The notes beneath the pieces are model-generated. The model searched no databases, was not told the origin of the DNA, and saw nothing but the letters and a program-made list of their open reading frames with translations. From G963677445 sp963677445 (lineage in GTDB: Bacteria > Bacteroidota > Ignavibacteria > Ignavibacteriales > Melioribacteraceae), in the NCBI GenBank assembly GCA_963677445.2, contig CAXXGF010000061.1, forward strand, positions 62,001-126,000: 64,000 bases of DNA. Direction: 5' to 3'. Shown one piece after another: positions 19,223-30,431 of the stretch (the stretch's first letter is position 1; every line of letters starts with the position of its first letter). The translations under genes were made by a program, and so were the position numbers.

Positions 19223-22138
19223 ATGCCCGCGAAAAACCTGAAAAGAAATTTTTTTCTTCGGATTATACTGCCGACTCTGCTTGCTTTTATTATGTTCACT
19301 ATCTCCTTTTTTACCTTTATAATCCCCTCTTTTGAAGAAAATCTGCTGCGAAGTAAAAGGGAAATGATAACTGAGCTGACAAACTCAGCCTGGAGTATTC
19401 TCAAAGATTTTAACAGTGAGTATGAAGCGGGCAGCATGACATTGGAGAAAGCTAAAAAGGAAGGGATTGCCGTTATAAAAAACCTCAGGTATGGAGAGGA
19501 AAACAAAGACTATTTCTGGATTACCGATGAATACCCGACTATGGTCATGCATCCTTACAGACCCGAACTTGACAGCACCGACCTTTCAGAGTATTCCGAT
19601 CCTTCAGGTAAAAAACTCTTTGTCGAGTTCGTCAAAGTTGTCAAAAATGATGGCCGGGGTTATGTTGATTATATGTGGCAGTGGAAGGATGACTCCACCC
19701 GTATTGTTCCGAAACTTTCTTTTGTGAAAGAATTCAGACCCTGGGGCTGGATAATAGGCACAGGAATTTATATTGAAGATGTAAAAGATGAAATAGCGCG
19801 TCTTACGGGTAATCTCATATATGTTTCACTTGGAATTTTGTTTCTTGTTGGTTTGAGCCTGTTTTATATAGGACGTCAAAGTTTTAAGATAGAACATGAA
19901 AGACAGGATGCGGAAGAGGGACTCCGTGAATCGGAAAGCAAATACAGGGCTCTTGTTGAAGCTTCAACCGACGGACTGATTATGATACTTGAGGGAGAGA
20001 TTGTATATGCTAATAACGCGCTGCTCGATATCCTCGGATATGAATTTTTTCCCGGGCTCCGATTACCTGAAAAATATCCTCTGTGAAAAGGAATTTGACG
20101 GAGTTGAAGGAAAAGGTTTTTTTAATGACCTGCTGGAAAACGGAACATATATTCCCAAGTTTGAAACAAAAATTGTCGCAAAAAGTTTTGAGGAAATAGA
20201 CGTAATCCTCTATACATCGGAAATTACCCTCGGAGAACGCTCCGGTTTTACCATAATCGTTAAAGATATTGGGGCAAACAAACGGAAAGAGGAAATTTTT
20301 GGTGAAAACCAGGCTCGTTTTAATTCACTTATCAATAATATAAATATTGGAATATTCCGCAGTGAACCGGGAAAGGATGGCAAATTTATTGAAGTTAACT
20401 CGGCCGGATTAAAAATCTTCGGGTTTGAAAACAGGGAAGAATTATTTGAATCAGGGCTTTCCGATCTTTTTATGAAGAGCGAAGAGAAAAAAGCGTTTTT
20501 CGATCAGCTTACCGAAAAAGAGCACCTGAACAATAACATTATTCAACTGAGGAAAAAAGATGGATCAACCTCGGTCGTCTCAATTTCAGCGATAATCTCG
20601 CCCGAAAATTCCGGTATGGAAAGATATTGTGACGGAATAGTGGAGGATATTACTGAAAGGATTAAGCTTGATGAGGAAAAAGAAAATCTCATTGTTGAAC
20701 TTCAGACATCCCTGAAGTTCCTGCATCAGCCTCTTGAACATTTCCTGAAGCATATTGTAGCATGCAATATGAACATTCCCGTTCACCAGGCGGCGAAAAT
20801 TATTACAAAACACAAATACAGCGCTGCTCTTGTGATGACGGATAATGGAGAATATATCGAATTGTAACTGACCATGATCTCCGTAAAAGAGTTGTGGCTG
20901 AAAATCTGGATATGAACCAGCCGGTTTATAGTATTATGAGCGCTCCGCTGATAACAATACGCCATAATTCACTTGTTTTTGAAGCTCTTATCAAAATGAA
21001 TGATTATGCCACCAGGCATCTCGCGGTAAAAAACAGCGAAGGTAAAATTACAGGCATTATCAGCAGTGAGGAACTGCTTAAAGTAGAAAGGCAGTCATCG
21101 GCTTATCTGCTCAGAGAAATTGAGATCGCCGATTCCCCTGAAGATCTCACAGATGTAAAAATCAAATTACCCTGGCTGATTAAAACCCTTGTAGACAGCG
21201 GCGCCCGCGCGAAAAATATCTCACATATTATAACTTCGGTTTTTGATGCTATTGTTCTTAAATTGATAAATTTTGCTATCTCCGACCTTGGTGACCCGCC
21301 CGCCAAATTCGCTTTTATGGCGCTCGGAAGCGCCGGAAGAAAAGAGCAGACACTGATCTCTGACCAGGATAACGCTATAATTTTTGAAAATATACCTGAA
21401 AATGATTTTGAACTTGTTAAAGAATATTTTGACAAACTTGCTGAAAAAATTTGTTTTGGCCTGAATGAGTGCGGATATTTTTATTGTAAAGGTGAAGCAA
21501 TGGCAAAAAATCCCAAATGGACTCAGCCTCTGGATAAATGGGCTGAATATTTTCATAACTGGATCGCTAAATCTGATCAGCAGGACCTTATTGATATTAG
21601 CATTTATTTTGATTTCAGACATGTTTATGGCGATATAAGTCTTGTGGAAGATCTAAGAACACGTCTCGCGGCTTTTACAAACGGACAGGCAGGTTTCTTC
21701 CAGCATCTTACCAAAAACTGCCTGCTGCATAAACCACCTGTAGGAATAATGGGAGGATTGCTTCTTGAATCAAAGGGAGAACATCCGGAAACATTTGATA
21801 TTAAAATGGCGACCATGCCGATCAGCGATTTCGCAAGAATTTATTCGCTGAAACACAATCTTTCGGAAACCAATACTTTAGAGAGATTCAGAACACTTTT
21901 CAAAAAAGGGATTATAAATAAAAACAGCTATGAAGAAATTGTCCAGGCTTATAATTTCCTGATGCAGCTCAGATTCAGACACCAGGCAACCCAGATAACC
22001 CTTAAGCGTGATTTTGATAATCATATCAACCCCAAAGAACTTACACAGATAGAAATCAAAACGCTGAAAAATACCTTTTCACAAATCACCGGAATGCAGA
22101 AAAGATTGAGCTATGATTTCAGCGGCGAAGCAATTTAA
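19223..22138 (+). CDS. sCache-PAS-PAS-CBS-DUF294 signalling protein, two frameshifts
   Basis: One 971-residue protein split into three frames. Segment 1: membrane helix, extracytoplasmic sCache (YFWITDEYPTMVMHPYRPEL), second helix, PAS start. Segment 2: PAS domains and the first CBS motif. Segment 3: second CBS, then DUF294 nucleotidyltransferase-like domain with GSAGRKEQTLISDQDNA and a DUF294_C tail. Break 1 is an extra T in the run at 20045-20050; break 2 is a missing G at about 20859, which restores NGEYIGIVTDHDLR. Total 2916 bases is a multiple of three. Location next to the symporter suggests it senses an external ligand and controls uptake; inferred. Confidence 0.78.
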
Positions 22139-22191
22139 GTATATCACAAGGCGCTCAACATGGGCGCTCAGCCCTGTTAACAAATATAAAA

Positions 22192-22605
22192 ATGGAAATG
22201 AACAATCAAAAAAAACTTGTACTCGATTATATTGACGCTGTCTGGAATAGAAAGGATGAAGCGGCATTTAAAGCTAGAACAACATCTGATTTCATTTATC
22301 ATCTTGGAGATCAGCTAAAATTTGATCACACGGCTTTTATGAATTTTCTGATTATGACCCATCAGGCTTTCCCTGACTGGAAGGTTAAACCGGATACTGT
22401 TATCGCGGAAGATAATCTGGTCTCTGTTCAATGGTCGGGTGAGGTTACTCATGGCGGTGTTTTTCATGGAATACAACCCACGGGTAAAAAGATAACAGTG
22501 AGCGGAATAAACATATATAAACTGGTGGAAGGAAAAATAGCTGAAGAATGGGAGCAGACTGATACTATCAGCATTCTCAGACAGCTTGGCGCTTTACCGG
22601 GGTAA
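22192..22605 (+). CDS. Ester cyclase / SnoaL-like protein
   Basis: 137 residues. NQKKLVLDYIDAVWNRKD, HQAFPDWKVKPDTVIAEDN, GVFHGIQPTGKKITVSGINIYKL and EGKIAEEWEQTD are the recurring blocks of the ester cyclase (SnoaL-like, NTF2 fold) family. Substrate unknown. It is a different subgroup from the SnoaL-like protein at 7313. It starts 53 bases after the DUF294 gene. Confidence 0.82.
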   Translation: MEMNNQKKLVLDYIDAVWNRKDEAAFKARTTSDFIYHLGDQLKFDHTAFMNFLIMTHQAFPDWKVKPDTVIAEDNLVSVQWSGEVTHGGVFHGIQPTGKKITVSGINIYKLVEGKIAEEWEQTDTISILRQLGALPG

Positions 22606-22644
22606 AAATATAATACTCACAAATAATCTGGTAAGTTAATTAAA

Positions 22645-22944
22645 ATGACAGTTGATAATTTTAATCAACTTATTGAAAGTATTAAGCAGGCTGGTGAAAT
22701 CAAAAAAGGTAATATGAAACCGGGAGGTGTATTTAATTATGACCTGCCTGATATTAAACTTATCAGACAGTAATTGAAGGTTACCCGGCGGGAATTTGCT
22801 TTAATGATTGGCGTTAGCCCGAGAACACTGCAAAACCGGGAACAAGGCAGAAGATCTCCCGAGGGACCGGCAAAAGCTTTGTCAAGAGTAGCGCAGATAA
22901 ATCCCAAAGCAGTGATGGAAGCGCTCTATATTCAACAGATATAA
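22645..22944 (+). pseudogene. NadS-like HTH antitoxin, interrupted by TAA
   Basis: ATG 22645 opens MTVDNFNQLIESIKQAGEIKKG, the usual NadS/HigA-type antitoxin start, then a TAA at 22771-22773 (codon 43). The same frame continues as LKVTRREFALMIGVSPRTLQNREQG ending QQI at 22944. In family members the sequence is typically NWEQG; here the tryptophan is arginine, a second sign of decay. No toxin gene is adjacent. Confidence 0.65.
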
Positions 22945-24004
22945 AATATCAAATAGTGTACGAAATCCAAATCTTCATCGAAATCGTTTTTTGACAAAAG
23001 CGACAAACATCCTGATATCAATTCCTATGCCTGACCAACCAGAACCAAAAGTAAATCAGAAAAAATTATCTTAATCATAGTCTGGCAAACCAGAAACACT
23101 GAGCCTGTCCGGTAGCTGAGCAGAGTCGAAGCTACCGCTGCTGGTTTCGACTCCGCTCAACCACCGGCTGGGTTAATGGAAAACTTTGCCATTTTGCGTA
23201 GAATTTGGGCTCTTATCACCACACTAACGCCAACATGTTGAGGATAATCCAGAGAGCAAAATTTGTCAAAAAGCCCGCTAATAACATGTTGCCGATAATC
23301 AGACGCGATTCTGAATCCATAAGCCGATGGAGTCAGAAAAAGAAAAGTTATCGATCAGCTCAAGGATAGTCCTCCCCCGTCTTCAACCACAGAGTTATGC
23401 CTGTGGCAAGAAAAACACTTTGAATTCTCCCCCTTGCCAAGAGCATCCCTCTGGGGCCGGCGGTAATGGCACTAACATATTGAAACGAAAGGAATATTGC
23501 GCGAATATAGTTATTCCCCAACATCAATATTCCTTATAGAACGTTTTCCCAATATTAATTAAACAGAATGATAACAATAATTGGCTAACCTATTGTTATT
23601 AAATTCCTTACAACCTCACCCCCAACCCCTCTTACGCCACGGCGCACTTTAAAAGCCTTATCAAGGAGAGGGGCTTTAAAAGTCCCTCCCCTTACTAAGG
23701 GGAGGGATTTAGGGTGGGGTCTGAATACCAGAAAAAAACTAAATAATCCTCATTCTTGCACAATCTTAGTGCCATTACTTCCGGCGGGGGATATTCCGAT
23801 TGTTTCGGATATACTTACAAATGTTCCCCTTTGGGCGTTTCCTCAAGCTTTGCCTGGGGAAAAATTAGCTCCTTACGGAGTAAAAGACTCCGAATGGAGT
23901 CGAATATAAATAGCCCCGGATTTTATCCGGCGGGTTGATATGGATACATACAGATACGACGCTGAAGTCGTAGGATATTCAAAAATCCCCTGAAGTAAAA
24001 AAAT
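22945..24004. repeat. Repeat-rich intergenic region
   Basis: Contains several dispersed modules: a GAGCCTGTCC...CGACTCCGCTCAACC stretch near 23100-23170; R4 (TTTGCCATTTTGCGTAGAATT) near 23185; two related AACATGTTG sites near 23233 and 23284; the CCTCACCCCCAACCCCT... AAGGGGAGGGATTTAGG block at about 23610-23720; R3 (CCCCTTTGGGCGTTTCCTCA, then GCTTTGCCTGGGGAAAA) at about 23825-23865; and CCGGATTTTATCCGGC near 23914. No gene is supported. Confidence 0.65.
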
Positions 24005-25140
24005 CTACTCAAGCCTTTTGCGGTATCTCAGCGAGCTGAAAAGCAAAATCAATATCCCGATCACAAAAAGGGCCAGCAGATCGGGCCAGTGCTCAATCAG
24101 TCCTGTGCCTTTCAGTATCACACCGCGGATAATTGTCATAAAATAGCGGAGTGGAATCAGGTAAGTAACATATTGCAGAATCTCAGGCATATTCTCAATA
24201 GGAAAGGCGAATCCCGAAAGATAAACCATCGGCAGCATCGCCACAAAAATGGAAAGCATCATTGCCTGCTGCTGGGTTTTAGAAATAGTTGATACAAAAA
24301 GCCCAAGCCCAAGTGTCGAGAGAATATATATCAGTGTTGCGAAAAAGAGGAAAGTTATGCTGCCCCTGATCGCGATATCAAATATCAGGGTCATCGCGGT
24401 GAGGATAATTATTTCACTGATAAAACTAAGAATCACAAATGGAATAAGTTTTCCCGCTATCATCTGGCGGGAGTAATGGGAGTAACAATCAGCTGCTCCA
24501 TTGTGCCTATCTCTTTCTCCTTGACTATTGCGAGGGATGTAAGCATAATTGTAACCATCATCAGGAGCAATCCCACAATAGCCGGAACCATAAAAAACCT
24601 GGTTTTCAGCTCCGGATTATACCAGATTCTCGAAACCGAAGAAACCGAGCCGGCCATATTCACTTTTTGCCCCGACAATTCCTTTCTCTCCAGAAGAATG
24701 TTTCGGTTGAAATTATTCGTCAGTCCGGAAACAAATCCTGCCGAAATCGCTCCCGTGTTGCCATCAGAGCCGTCAAAAATCGCCTGTACTTTGACGGTTT
24801 CATTTCTCTTTATCCTTTTTTCAAAATCGACAGGTATCACAAGCCCGAGTATTACTTTTCCATTATTTATCAGATCATCAATTTCATCATAGCCTTCTAC
24901 GTAATAATCAAAATCAAAATAACCGGAACTTTGAAAATCTTCAATATAGCTGCGGCTTACTTCCGATTTATCCCTGTCGAGAAGGGCTGTGTGTACATTT
25001 TCCACTTCAAAATTGACCGCGTAACCAAAAAATATCAACTGTATCACAGGGGCAATCAGAATAATACCCAACATCTTCGGATCACGGCTGAACTGGAGAA
25101 ATTCCTTTTTCACTATTTTTAATATTATATTCATTATCAA
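24005..25140 (-). CDS. ABC-2 type permease 2 of efflux operon, frameshifted
   Basis: N-terminal part (25140 to about 24460): cytoplasmic start, one helix (IILIAPVIQLIFFGYAVNFEV), large external domain, then helix and KEKEIGTMEQLIVTPITPA. C-terminal part from 24463 in another frame: MIAGKLIPFVILSFI, then four helices and the YLSGFAFPIENMP loop typical of ABC-2/YbhR-type permeases. One missing base at about 24463 joins them; 1136+1 bases gives 378 residues, equal to its sister permease. It overlaps the sister gene by four bases (ATGA). The pair forms the membrane part of the exporter. Confidence 0.83.
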
Positions 25141-26273
25141 ACCTTCTTCTCTTTAACCTGGTTAACAACCACGGCCATTAAAAACATTATCAGCGCAAAA
25201 ATGAACATGTAGATAAACTGATCCCAGAACGCGGAAATCCCTACCCCTCTGAGCATAACCGCCCTGAGACTAATTATAAAAAATTTGGCGGGAGTTATAT
25301 TGCTGAGAAGCTGCAGAATTCCGGGCATGCTTTCGATAGGGAAAATAAATCCTGAAATTATAATCGAGGGAAGCATTGAGACAAAAGTGGATACCGCGAA
25401 GGCGACCTGCATTGAATCTGAAATCACCGAAACAAATATCCCCATCGAAGTGCAGGCAAGCAGAAAAAATGTGATACTGAGAAATAACAGAAAATAGTTT
25501 CCCCTTACCTCTGTTCCAAAAAGAAAATAACTCGCGAAAAGAATAAACAGAGCGTCAACAACCGCGATAAGCCAGTAGGGAAGTGTTTTCCCTATCAGCA
25601 ATTCATAAATTCTCAGGGAAGATACATTTATCTGTTCTATAGTGCCTCTTTCTTTTTCTCTTACAAGGGATAAGGATACAGAAACAACCGCTGTGACAAT
25701 TAAAATCATCGCGATAAGACCGGGAATAAGAAAAAGTGTGGTTTCGAGCTCGGGATTAAACCAGAAGACGGTTTCAAGCTCAACAGGTATTCCGGCGGAC
25801 ATCCCGTATTTTGACATATCCCGCGATTGAATTTTCCCTGAAAATTTCATCGCCGCGGCGGTCAGGTAATTCTGGATTATCGTGGCGGTGTTGCCGTCGA
25901 CGCCATCTACAAGAACCTGCATTTCGGCCGGCTCACTCTTTTTTCCGGCATCCCGCGAAAAACTCCGGGGAATTATCAGAACAACCTGCGCCTGTTTTTT
26001 ATCGAGTGTGGATTTAATTTCTTCATTGCCCCTTATAGTTTTCACAACATCGAAGTATTGTGAACTGGAAAGAGAATTTATAAAATCGCGGCTCTTTTCC
26101 GACATCTCCTGGTCGTAGACAGCAAGTTTTACATTCTGCACATCGAAGTTAACAGCATAGCCAAAAACACCGAGGAGAAATGTGGGGAAAAAGAGAAGTA
26201 CAAATAACATTCTCCAGTCCCTGATAAGCTGTTTTATCTCCTTTTTTGCTATAGCGTAAGTTCTGGAAATCAT
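25137..26273 (-). CDS. ABC-2 type permease 1 of efflux operon
   Basis: 378 residues with the YbhS/YbhR layout: N-terminal helix (LLFFPTFLLGVFGYAVNFDV), an external domain of about 150 residues, then five C-terminal helices including the SGFIFPIESMPGILQ re-entrant loop. VREKERGTIEQINVS is the coupling segment before helix 2. It overlaps both neighbours by four bases, so translation is coupled. The product pairs with the second permease. Confidence 0.88.
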   Translation of the reverse strand: MISRTYAIAKKEIKQLIRDWRMLFVLLFFPTFLLGVFGYAVNFDVQNVKLAVYDQEMSEKSRDFINSLSSSQYFDVVKTIRGNEEIKSTLDKKQAQVVLIIPRSFSRDAGKKSEPAEMQVLVDGVDGNTATIIQNYLTAAAMKFSGKIQSRDMSKYGMSAGIPVELETVFWFNPELETTLFLIPGLIAMILIVTAVVSVSLSLVREKERGTIEQINVSSLRIYELLIGKTLPYWLIAVVDALFILFASYFLFGTEVRGNYFLLFLSITFFLLACTSMGIFVSVISDSMQVAFAVSTFVSMLPSIIISGFIFPIESMPGILQLLSNITPAKFFIISLRAVMLRGVGISAFWDQFIYMFIFALIMFLMAVVVNQVKEKKV

Positions 26274-27202
26274 ATTTTTTTATCCTTTTCCAAGAGATGA
26301 ATAAAAACATCCTCAAGAGTGGGGACAATCTTATCGAGTTTATTTATTTTCAGATTTAGTTTATTTTGAAGAGTATCACTTATCAGCTTGTAGTTTGTAA
26401 AATCCCTGGCTACTGACAGGTGAATATTGTTTCCGAAAATTGATGTGTCGAGGATAAACTTTTCTTTTTCAAGAAGCTCCATTGCCTCCACCGGTTTATC
26501 ACATTCAATTTCAAGAATTGTGCTGTCAAGATATTTTTCCTTTAGCACTCCGGCGTTTCCTTCGGCAATAAGTTTTCCCGCGTCGATAAGTATAATGTTA
26601 TTGCAGAATTCCGCTTCTTCAAGATAATGTGTTGTCACAAAAACGGTTATGCCCTGTGAGGATAAATAATTTATCAGCTCCCAGAAGCTTCTGCGGGAAA
26701 GGGGATCGACCCCGCTTGTGGGTTCATCGAGGAAAACAATCTGTGGTTCATGAATTACCGCTGTTCCCAGCGCGAGCCGCTGTTTGATGCCGCCGGGCAG
26801 AGAACCTGTCAGCAGCTTTTCTTTACCTTTCAGGTTGGCGATATTAAGCGCCCACTCTTTCCTTTCCCTGAATTTTTTCCCTTCGAGTCCATATACTCCT
26901 CCGAAAAAATCTATATTCTCCTCAACTGTAAGATCATCATAAAGGGAGAAACGCTGCGACATATAACCAATTGAAAGTTTTACCTTATCGGGAGATTTCA
27001 TCACACTGTGCCCTCCGACAAAAGCATCTCCCGATGTCGGCTCAAGAATACCGCAGAGCATTCGTATTGTAGTCGATTTACCCGCTCCGTTCGCCCCGAG
27101 AAAGCCGAATATTTCCCCTTTTTTTACATCGAAGGAAATATTATCGACCGATGTGAAGCTGCCGAATTTTTTTGTGAGACTTTTTACTTCTATTGCATTC
27201 AT
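26270..27202 (-). CDS. ABC transporter ATP-binding protein 2
   Basis: 310 residues: Walker A GANGAGKST, signature SLPGGIKQRLALG (PGG instead of the standard SGG), Walker B IVFLDEPTSGVDP, H-loop TTHYLEE. The last 80 residues form the regulatory extension of drug-exporter ATPases (YbhF/CcmA type). It supplies energy for the permeases immediately downstream. A second ATPase gene lies upstream of tolC in the same operon, so the transporter may be a heterodimer, as in split YbhF proteins. Confidence 0.9.
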   Translation of the reverse strand: MNAIEVKSLTKKFGSFTSVDNISFDVKKGEIFGFLGANGAGKSTTIRMLCGILEPTSGDAFVGGHSVMKSPDKVKLSIGYMSQRFSLYDDLTVEENIDFFGGVYGLEGKKFRERKEWALNIANLKGKEKLLTGSLPGGIKQRLALGTAVIHEPQIVFLDEPTSGVDPLSRRSFWELINYLSSQGITVFVTTHYLEEAEFCNNIILIDAGKLIAEGNAGVLKEKYLDSTILEIECDKPVEAMELLEKEKFILDTSIFGNNIHLSVARDFTNYKLISDTLQNKLNLKINKLDKIVPTLEDVFIHLLEKDKKI

Positions 27203-27216
27203 TATAATTTCCGGTA

Positions 27217-28527
27217 TTAATATATTTTTCTGCCGAGGGCCTTTTCCAGTTCAATTCTGGCTATCTCGTAGTCGGCCAGGGAGGTTTCAACATCAATACG
27301 GGCGTTGAACCAGTCCTTTTCGGCGTCGAGCAGCTCTGTTCCGGTGGCAATCTGGATATCATATTTTTCTTTTGTGGTCCGGTAGTTTTCCTCCGCCGAG
27401 GCGAGAGCTTTTTTGCTTACATCCACCTTCTCTTTTCTGGCTTTTAACTGCAGATATTTGCTGTAAACTTCCAGTTCAATTCCATCTTTAAGAGAACCGA
27501 GCCTGGTTTCCGCCTGTTTAACAATTTCAGCCGCCTGCTCCTCCCTCGCCGACCTGCCTCCCCAGTCCCATACAGTCCAGTTAAGGGCTATTCCGGCATC
27601 CCATGTATCATTAAATTCATCGGTCAGAGGCTGTATTCTCTGGTTGGGATTGCTGTAATAAAAGTTGCCGAAAAGGTTCACCATCGGGTACCAGTCGGCA
27701 CCTGCCGCTTTTTGCTGCTCTTTGCCGGCCATTATCCTCTGATCATGTGATTTAATTTCACCCCGGTTGTCAAGCGCTTCACGGATAAGAGCTTCAGGAT
27801 TCCTGTATTTATCATCGGGCGTTATATCACCGGCGCTTATTTCAGTTTTCCTTTCCAGCGGATAACCAATGCTTTTATTCAACATCGCGCGCGCCGTTTC
27901 ATGATTATTCTTCGCTTCAATCAGCATAAGCTCCGTATTGGCAAGCCTCACTTCAATTTTCAGCAGATCATTTTTGGTTACGAGTCCGTTATCATAAAAA
28001 TTCTTCGTATCCTCCAGGTTCTCTTTCAGCAGATCAAGATTTTTATTTATAAGTTTTACAACCTTGTCTGATTTATAAAAGGTCCAGAATGATCGCTGAA
28101 TTTTTAACGCTTCTTCATTGGTTTTATAATCAAATTCGAGTTCGCTCGAAATCTTGTTGTATTCAGCCCCGTTTTTTGCCGCCGAGAGCCTGAATCCGGT
28201 GAAAAGGGGTTGTTGAAAGGAGAGCTTAAAATTGAAGGCATTCAGCACCGGCTCCTGCAGAGTGACAGGATTGGGTGAAAATGGCAGAGTCACGGTAAAT
28301 GGAGGCACGTCGCTCAGCCGGGAATAAGAGGCGCCAAATGTGAAAAGGGGATAAAATTTCGATCCCGCTTCACTCATGCCCGCTTCCGCCTGAATAATTC
28401 TGGATTTATAAAATTTCAGCTCTTTGCTGTTCGACAGTCCTTCCCTCAGGCTTTCTTCCAGAGTCAGAACTTTATCCTGAGCAAAAAGCAGAGCTGTGAT
28501 CGATAAAAAAATCAATATGTATTTCAT
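27217..28527 (-). CDS. TolC-family outer membrane efflux protein
   Basis: 436 residues with a signal peptide (YILIFLSITALLFAQ), two repeated long-helix regions with the TolC pattern (AEAGMSEAGSKFYPLFTFGASY; AGADWYPMVNLFGNFYYSNP), and the ending VETSLADYEIARIELEKALG. TolC trimers form the outer membrane channel for the inner membrane exporter. Start ATG at 28527 lies 3 bases after the upstream ATPase gene stop, so they are co-transcribed. Confidence 0.9.
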   Translation of the reverse strand: MKYILIFLSITALLFAQDKVLTLEESLREGLSNSKELKFYKSRIIQAEAGMSEAGSKFYPLFTFGASYSRLSDVPPFTVTLPFSPNPVTLQEPVLNAFNFKLSFQQPLFTGFRLSAAKNGAEYNKISSELEFDYKTNEEALKIQRSFWTFYKSDKVVKLINKNLDLLKENLEDTKNFYDNGLVTKNDLLKIEVRLANTELMLIEAKNNHETARAMLNKSIGYPLERKTEISAGDITPDDKYRNPEALIREALDNRGEIKSHDQRIMAGKEQQKAAGADWYPMVNLFGNFYYSNPNQRIQPLTDEFNDTWDAGIALNWTVWDWGGRSAREEQAAEIVKQAETRLGSLKDGIELEVYSKYLQLKARKEKVDVSKKALASAEENYRTTKEKYDIQIATGTELLDAEKDWFNARIDVETSLADYEIARIELEKALGRKIY

Positions 28528-28530
28528 TTT

Positions 28531-29443
28531 TTAACTTGCTTCCTTTATTAAATGAATAAATACATTTTCAAGAGTCGGGGTTACTTTCCTTATTTCGGGA
28601 GAGGAAAAGCCATTTTCGGATAAAAGTTTTCTGATATTTCCCTCTTCATTGCGGCCCTGTTCAACCACAACATTTATCCTGTCGCCGAACATCTGCGCTT
28701 CATAATTTCCCTGCTCCTGCAATTTTTTAAACGCTTCCCTTACCGGGTTGCAGACCACCTCGAGAGTTTCAATGCCGAGGCTGTTTTTAATCCCGGCCGG
28801 TTCATCCATCGCTATTATTTTTCCTTTGTCCATCAGGGCCACCCTGTTGCATCTTTCAGCTTCGTCCAGGTAAGGGGTGGTCATAAGAATCGTGATTCCT
28901 TCTTTTATAAGCTGAGAAAGAATTTTCCAGAAATCACGCCTTGAAACCGGATCAACACCTGTGGTGGGTTCATCAAGAAACAATATCTCGGGCCGGTGAA
29001 TTAGTGAACATGCCAGGGCGAGTTTCTGCTTCATACCACCTGAAAGCCTTTCGGCCAGCCTGCCTCTGAAGGGTTTCAGCCCTTGTAAAATCGAGCAGTT
29101 CATCCCGCCTCTTTTTATATTCTTTGACGTTATGGATATCGGCAAAAAACTCAATATTTTCATCTACTGTCAAATCGCCATACAGGCTGAATTTCTGAGA
29201 CAGGTAACCGATTTTTTCCTGGATTTTTTTCTTCTGCTTCTGAACCGGCAGTCCGAATAATTCAGCCTCACCCGAAAGGGGAGTGATAAGTCCGCAGAGC
29301 ATCCTTATGGTGGTGGTTTTACCCGCGCCGTCAGGCCCTACAAGTCCGAACATTTCACCTTTTCTTATCTCCAGGTTTATTCCCTTTACAGCCTGAATTT
29401 CACCATAATCTTTTTTCAGATCTTTTGTTCTGATGATATTCAT
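28531..29443 (-). CDS. ABC transporter ATP-binding protein 1, frameshifted
   Basis: Start ATG at 29443 gives MNIIRTKDLKKDYGEIQ with Walker A GPDGAGKTT. The other frame holds the signature LSGGMKQKLALA, Walker B ILFLDEPTTGVDP and TTPYLDEA. The break is at the GGG in the coding strand (complement of 29080-29082); removing one base joins RRDELLDFTR to LKPFRGRLAERLSGG. 913-1 bases gives 303 residues plus stop. Its start overlaps the HlyD stop (TAATG). It is one of two ATPases in the exporter. Confidence 0.83.
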
Positions 29444-30431
29444 TATTTTTCGCCCGCTTTTTTCATTGAGGATAATTTTAGCGTCGGCGGGCATTCCCGC
29501 TTTCAGTTCACCATCCGGATTGGGTATTCTTATTTTAACGGCAAAAACAAGTTTGGTGCGTTCATCTTTAGTCTGAATATTTTTGGGGTGTAAACTGCGC
29601 TTCCGATGCAATATGAATTACCTCTCCTTTATAAACCTTATCCTTCCAGGTATCGGTTGTGATTTCCGCTTTCTGGCCGGTTTTAATTTTACCGAGATTG
29701 GTTTCCGAAACATAGATAACAAGTTTTACCACCGATGGATCGGCCATCTTGAAAAGTGATGACAGCCTTGTTACAGTTTCCCCTTTCTCAACATATTTTT
29801 CGAGGATTTCACCTGTCATCGGGGCGGTAACAAAACAATCGCTTATACTCTTTTTGAGCAGATCAACCTGGGCTTCCGCCTGTTTTACTTTTGCTTCGGC
29901 GGCTCTGAGTTCCTCGGGGCGCGCGATATTTCTTATCTTTTTCAGATTTTCTTCCGCCGCTCTGAACTGCGCTTCCGAAATGGTGAAACGGGTGAAAGTG
30001 TCGTCATAAAGTTTTTTTGTAACCGAGCCGGAATTATATAATTTTTCCATACGGTTTTTATCTTTCTCAGCCAGTTCATAACCTGAACGCGCCTGTTTTA
30101 ATGCTTCCTCCGCCTGCCTGATATCTTCGCTGCGCGCTCCTTTTTTCAAAAGATCGTATGAAGCTTCCGCCGCTGCGAGAGCGGCTTCCGCCTGTCTCTG
30201 CTGAATTTGCGGAAGCTCATTATCAATTATGAGCAATGTATCGCCGCTGTTTTTTTTGTCTCCTTCATCAGCATTCAATTCGATTATTTCACCAGTGGCC
30301 CGCGAACTGATAACTATATTGGTAGTCTCAATTGTGCCCGATTCTTCAATAAATGAATCATCGCCGTTTCCAAAACAGCCGCCAAGCAAAATTGAAAATA
30401 GTACTGAAAGCAAAATCAGTTTTTTAGTCAT
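29443..30431 (-). CDS. HlyD-family periplasmic adaptor lipoprotein, frameshifted
   Basis: Lipobox LLGGC in the first 20 residues, then barrel-sandwich and a long alpha-hairpin (AEAALAAAEASYDLLKKGARSE ... AAEAKVKQAEAQVDLL), then DCFVTAPMTGEI. The frame ends early at about 29568 but another frame continues FTPKNIQTKDERTKLVFAVKI. Removing one base in the GGGG run at 29585-29588 joins them. A further extra base in the T run at 29458-29463 hides a stop overlapping the ATPase ATG. 989-2 bases gives 328 residues. It links permeases to TolC. Confidence 0.82.
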
